From: Serripes groenlandicus
Taxonomy: Eukaryota; Mollusca; Bivalvia; Cardiida; Cardiidae
NCBI GenBank assembly: GCA_031761405.1
Contig: JASEVX010000003.1
Span: forward strand, 66,310,150 to 66,374,149
Length of the DNA: 64,000 nucleotides
Direction of reading: 5' to 3'
Shown one piece after another: positions 58,995 through 64,000 of the stretch. The translations under genes and the position numbers were made by a program. The notes beneath the pieces were generated by a model. It did not search any database, was not told the DNA's origin, and saw nothing but the letters and a program-made list of their open reading frames with translations. Each line of letters begins with the position of its first letter. Position 1 is the stretch's first letter.

Positions 58995-60610
58995 CAAAGA
59001 TAGCCGTCCAAAAACATAACAGGCATAACAATCCAACACAATCAAAATGATATACGTATATCACAGCTAGCGGATGATACCACTTTATTTTTAAAACGCA
59101 CAATTGACGTCGAAAATGCACTTGAAATAGTAAATATATTCGGAAAGCATTCTGGACTCAAACTAAATACAAATAAAACAGAGGCTATGTGGATTGGAAA
59201 ACAAAAATGCAAATACAGAAAAGCCAGGAAATGTTTCGTGGAGTTCAAGTCCAATTAAAACCCTTGTTTATATTTTGGAACAAATCCTAAAGATAGTAAC
59301 CGTCTGAATTGGAACAATAAAATAGAACAATGTAAAAGCATTATTGAAAATTGGAATAAACGCAAATTAACAATCAACGTTAAAATCCAGGTTATAAACA
59401 GCATCATTATTCCAAAGTTTACATTTTTATTTCACTCATTAATCGTAACTGAGCCGATTATAAAGAAATCAATACAATGATATTTAAATTTGTAACAAAA
59501 AAGATAAAATCAAAAGATCTGTTATCACAGGTCCAAAGTCGAAAGGCGGGCTTAACCTAATTCAACTTGATTCTTACATCACTTCAATGAAGTTAAAAAG
59601 GGTTAAGTCGCTTACAGAAGAACAAAATGCTGACGCCCACTGGCAAATTATTCCCAGATACTTTTTAAATAGATACGGAAGCAATTATTTGGTATTTTGT
59701 ATGAATATAGACTCAATAAAAATCCTAGATACAGTCAAAGTGAGTGAATTTTACAGAAATATCCTCGAACTATGGATTAAAACAACAAATTACGTTGAAG
59801 GAATACAAAAACGTTCTATGATATAAGAAAACAAGTAATTTTGGGGCAATCGATACATAAAACTTGGCAAAAAATGTTTATTTTTTAAAAATTGGATCGA
59901 TAGTAACATACTATTAATAAATGATCTCATAGACGAAAATGGCATATTCTGTGTCAAAACAATATACGATAAATTAAAGATAAAATCTAATTGGATAGCT
60001 GAAATAAACTCGTTATAACATTGTATACCAACAATCTGGTTAAATATTATCAAAACTAAAGCGTTCGTTAAAACTAAGGTCAAACCCAAACTCGACCTTA
60101 ACATTTTCGATAAACCCTTGACTTGTTATAGTAATAAACATGTCTAAACAACTCTAATAAATAAACAGCTCAGTGTACCTTATGTACACGATAACTTGGT
60201 TAAATTATTCAAACAAAAGACTGACTGGTCATTAATATATAATTTCAATGACACTTTGTATGGTAATATAATTAAACAGTTCAAGTACAAGTTAATACAC
60301 AAAATCATCCCGTCGAAAGAAGTGCGTTTCAAATGGAAAATGTCTTCTTTTCCTTGTTGCAACATCTGTAATTTAACAGAATCTTACGAACACTTATTTA
60401 TAAGATGTCCGATAGAAACAGCAAATTGGTTAAAATTACACAATTTGCTCCATTTGTGTGGAAACAGTGGTAATGGATATAAGCTATCCCAATCCAATTA
60501 TTATTATCTAAAGGATGTACTGAACTGAAACATGGATTTTTCATAATACTTAACTTTTATTGTAACATTGTTTTTTTGAAAGTTTGATGTATGTTAAATA
60601 AAAAAAACAC
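58995..60610 (+). mobile_element. decayed 5'-truncated LINE (no RNase H)
   Basis: Starts abruptly inside the repeat above. It encodes, over several frames, ISQLADDTTLFLKR (RT catalytic ADD, 59,057-59,098), GKHSGLKLNTNKTEAMW, then the thumb and C-terminal segments including GPKSKGGLNLIQLDSY, MKLKRVKSLTEEQNAD, YFLNRYGSNYLVF and CCNICNLTESYEHLFIRC (60,355-60,405). It ends in an A-rich tail near 60,600. Many stops and frameshifts are present. The ADDT form and C-terminal knuckle suggest an L1/Tx1-like element; the clade is not settled. Confidence 0.8.
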
Positions 60611-61436
60611 ACAAAAAAGGTAGGGTAGTGGGCTTTATTTTTTGTTTGATCAATTTATTAAAGCCTTATGATATGCATTTTTTTGCTATTTCAGCACATG
60701 AAAAAAGGTTTTCACGCAAATTGCCAATATTTGAAAGATGATATGCTAATTGTTTGTCTTCTTGTGGTTTAAATCTCATTCTGAAGTTATTTTATCCATA
60801 TCTTTGGAAGTTCATGTGACACGTTGTAATTAAACCTAAAAAATAGACACTTTTCTGAAACTTCTTCAGGTTATTGCAATAACTATCATTTGTCAAAATT
60901 TAAAAAGAAAAGTATATGTCATTGGGCAAAATTTTCAGTTTTTCTTGTCTGAGTGGCTAAAAAATGTTAAAATATTAATAAATATTTATTTATTTTTCAA
61001 ACATATCTTCAAATGTCATAAAAGTTTTCCAATATTTTCTATTTTTTTTTCAAAATAATATGATACTATACAAGTTCTAGATTAAAATTAATATATATAC
61101 ACTTTAATATGTTCTTTTTACCCAGTTATATTTCTTAATCAAACGATGGCTACTGACTGGACAGCGGCTCACGAAAAGATTGGAAGGCTCGCGAAAAAAA
61201 TTAGGCCCTTTGTCTAAAACAAATTTAACCACTTATTATAAAAGGTATAATGACTAAAACGGTTTTAATAGTGTTAACAAATAGCAGAAGATTTAATAAC
61301 AATGTAAACCTTTTTTTTTTTTTTTTTTTAAATTTTCAAATTCTCAGTTCAGTACATCCTTAATGTCATACTCTCTTTTTATCACATGAAAATGCCTGGT
61401 ATTCCGATGTAATATACCCATTAAGTATTTCTTTAT
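60611..61436. other. intergenic, no gene seen
   Basis: AT-rich with homopolymer runs (T18 at about 61,312-61,329). Confidence 0.45.
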
Positions 61437-61875
61437 ATACAACGTGTGTAATATAACATGACCTAATATTAGAAAAATGACGTCACGTTTTGACGTTTTG
61501 ACGTCATACGTTAGTCACTTTGCGCCAAAACCCGTAAATTTCATCTAGATATATTATACATTTTTATCGAAATACGCCTCATAAATCACTTTATGTGATA
61601 TATATAATATTTCATGAGTGTTATTTATTATTACTTTTAATGTTCCCTAGGAAATATGCTTTATAATATGCAGAAACAATATATATAGGATCTGACATTC
61701 GTTGTCATTTCATAAACAGTTATATTAAACTCGTCCAAGATATTTGTTATTAAGCTCGCCACAGGCTCGCTTAATAACGAAAAATCTTGAACTCGTTTAA
61801 TAAAACTTTATATGAAACGACAACTCATTTCAGATCCTATATATATTGTTTCTGCATATATAAAGCATATTTCCT
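61437..61875. mobile_element. foldback element with TGACGTCA sites and about 108-bp hairpin arms
   Basis: Left part 'aacgtgtgtaatataacatgacc' with TGACGTCA at 61,479-61,486 and 61,499-61,506. Then a near-perfect inverted repeat: 61,651-61,755 against 61,760-61,872, meeting at AAGCTCGCC-ACAG-GCTCGCTT. It is the best-preserved member of the family represented by partial copies at 4,518, 21,721 and 26,703. Confidence 0.85.
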
Positions 61876-62299
61876 TAGCGATAGCAGAACAAAATCGTAT
61901 GACAGATATATACTTTTTTAAACAAGAATTTAACTATCTTTGGAAAGTACTGAAAACAAATCTACGAACGACTATTTCCTCACCAGGTTTCACAACAACC
62001 TTTAATCGTGCAGCAATACCCTAACATCACCAACTCCAAAATATAACATCGGTTTTAGGGTATTATTAAAAACACTCACTCAATCAATCAACACTCAGAC
62101 ATTCACTCACTCATTCACAACTTACTCACTTATATACCCACTCGAATTGATTCACACACGAGCTTTTATTTATATTATTTTAAGCACGCTCAATACATCA
62201 TATACAAAGTTTACATTGTATATTGCTCATTATATCTTTATATATGTCTTTCGATTTACTCCCCACTAGATTGATAGAATAGTGAGACATTATACTAAT

Positions 62300-62645
62300 T
62301 AAACTCTCTCCCTCTCTCTCTCTCTCTCCTCTCTCTTCTCTCTCTCTCGTCAGTCTCCTCTCGTCTCGGTCTCTCTCGTCTCTCTCTCCTTCTCTCTCTC
62401 TCTCTCCTGCTCTCTCTCTCTGTCTCTCTCTGTCTCTCTCTGTCTCTGTCTGTCTCTCTCTGTCTCTCTCTCCTGTCTCTCTCGCTCTCTCTCTCTGTCT
62501 CTCTCTCTCTGTCTCTGTCTCTCTCGTCTCTCTGCTCTGTCTCTCCTCTCTCTCTCTCTCTCGAGTCTCTCTCATCTCTCTCTCTCTCTCTTCTCTATCT
62601 CTCTTCTCCTCTCTCTCTCTCTCTCTCTCTCTATCTCTTCTCTCA
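62300..62645. repeat. (TC)n-rich polypyrimidine tract
   Basis: About 340 bp of CT dinucleotides with TCTG and TCGTCTC variants. It is nearly pure pyrimidine on the plus strand. The 125-codon Arg/Glu frame on the minus strand is compositional. Confidence 0.97.
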
Positions 62646-62758
62646 TCTTTCTTGAATCTTGTGTATCTCTTTAACCCTTTATTTGCTGGCTTTTTTATCT
62701 ATAAATGTACTACATAAAATGTTGAAAATATTGTTTAACACAAAAATTAAAAATAAAA

Positions 62759-63150
62759 GATAGCCGTTGCTATGCAGCTATCAAAAACCCGCATTTCAAA
62801 AACCAATTTTTTTTTCTATCGTCTCCTTCGGTTTTTAATGTGGAGAGCTGAAACTTAGGTAATAGATATTTCGTGATACTTAGAAAAAGCGTATCCATAA
62901 AGATTTTTGATTTAGGCCTTTGTTTCAAAAAGTAGCCTTTCAATGATAGCCGTTGCTATGCAGCTAACAACAAAACCGCGTTCTTAAAGAACTCAAACAA
63001 TTTTTCTATAATCTCCTAAAGTGTTGAATATGGAAAGCTGAAACTTCGGTGATAGATACTTCGAGATATTTAGAAAAAAACGTATCCGTAGACGGGTTTT
63101 GATTAAGGTCATTCCTTTCAAATGGTAGCCTTTCAAAGAAATGGTATCTT
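62759..63150. repeat. two tandem copies of the 57,395-type repeat
   Basis: 'gatagccgttgctatgcagcta' starts at 62,759 and 62,946. Both are followed by 'tctcct...gtgtt[g]aat[a/g]tggagagctgaaact' and 'cgtatccgta' blocks, with a period of about 187 bp. Confidence 0.75.
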
Positions 63151-63159
63151 TTTAAAGTC

Positions 63160-64000
63160 GTGTTTTACTTCCAATCGCCCCTAGCGCTGCAGTGGTAGTA
63201 TGCGATAGCGATTTTATTTCATCATCTGAGAATTTTGGCAAAATATGCAAAGGCGTAAATCACTAAGGCGAATCCCACGTCGGCCTACCGGCTTGGTTCA
63301 ATATTTGTCATGTTTATTTGCTAATTAAATCTTAGTAAAGAGCCGATAAAATGAATGTGCTATCACCAAGCAAAAAACCAATCACGGATCCAATTAAACA
63401 GATCAAAAGGTCTGACCAAAGTTATCATAAATTAAACCACAAACAAACCGCAAACTATCCAATAATTAATTCCAATTTCAGGTGATTTAAGCTATCCTTT
63501 AGTCCTATTGAAAAGACGAGAGAACAAAACCCTACAGAGAACCATAACAAGGACATTAATTGTAGATACAGTGTATTAAATACAAACTGCTAACACGGCA
63601 ATTATCGTTTTTTCTCCACTGTAATACACATCTGCAGTATTTGACGTGTTACAACTTTATATGTAACACTTTATAAGGTTATCATTTAACCTGGCATTAC
63701 ACGTACACCATTTCTGTGTGGTTTACACGCAACAGTTTTATCAGGATTTATTTGACTGCTAGATTTAAGGTCGCTTATCAGTTGATTTTAATGAAATATT
63801 TATATAGTTTTATATTAAAGCATAACATAATTACAGCTATGTTGTTGGTAGCAGTCTAAAGATAAGTTTGATTATAGCTGAATTTAAGTTATGAAATTGT
63901 AACTCTTACGGCATCGGTGTAAATTGCAAAGTTTAAAACATATCTAATTTAGGAAGTCAAATTCTCTGCCTCTGGATCCTTTCTACAAGCACAAAAACAT
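63160..64000. other. intergenic, no gene seen
   Basis: No exon, RNA or further repeat family recognised to the window end. Confidence 0.4.

Noticed and set aside
62198..62575. 125-codon Arg/Glu-rich frame on the minus strand
   Set aside because: Produced by the (TC)n tract; no domain, and low complexity throughout.

Overview
This window looks like nuclear DNA from a marine mollusc, most likely a bivalve. The sequence is AT-rich and gene-poor. Coding information is split into exons with GT/AG junctions. tRNA-headed SINEs end in a 'gcggcgttaaac...caatcaatcaa' type tail. The two recognisable host gene families, a methuselah/adhesion-GPCR-like ectodomain with a somatomedin-B-like knot and a B-box/NHL-propeller protein, are typical of expanded bivalve families. 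I cannot name the species. No tRNA, rRNA or prokaryotic-style operon was seen.

The left half (1-37,113) is dominated by a direct segmental duplication. Bases 1-11,934 correspond to 22,043-37,113, and the match continues off the left edge. Copy 1 carries the first two coding exons of a receptor-like gene on the minus strand (7,613-7,394 and 6,373-5,529), joined by a phase-1 intron and open throughout; its later exons would lie left of base 1. Copy 2 is a dead paralogue. Its exon 2 has a CGA-to-TGA stop and a net 23-bp frameshifting deletion, its exon 3 (21,435-20,758) has two in-frame stops, and its exon 1 is missing because 2.29 kb was replaced by a 5.7-kb RNase H-containing LINE (29,442-35,187).

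Between and inside the duplicated blocks are nested repeats: two TTAA-flanked piggyBac-like MITEs, each with an empty site in a paralogous copy; a 1.6-1.9-kb tandem duplication (14,678-18,088); foldback hairpins; a 20-bp-TIR element (19,246-19,682); 150-bp-unit arrays carrying AGGTCA half-sites; and a repeat carrying TGACGTCA palindromes.

The middle (37,274-41,350) is a roughly 95-copy, 43-bp minisatellite with internal CCGG dyads. To its right are SINEs, a decayed tandem relic of an NHL gene (43,784-44,190) and an intact minus-strand B-box/NHL gene with its whole coding sequence in one exon (45,816-44,536). Two upstream non-coding exons (48,187-48,121 and about 52,465-52,386) and a TATATAA/TGACTCA promoter can be proposed for it.

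The right end (53,000-64,000) holds short tandem repeats, a terminal-hairpin element, a possible terminal exon of an LRR-like protein, a decayed LINE 3' half (58,995-60,610), a long (TG)n tract, a near-perfect foldback at 61,650 and a (TC)n-rich tract. All exon structures are read from splice signals and frame only; there is no transcript evidence here.
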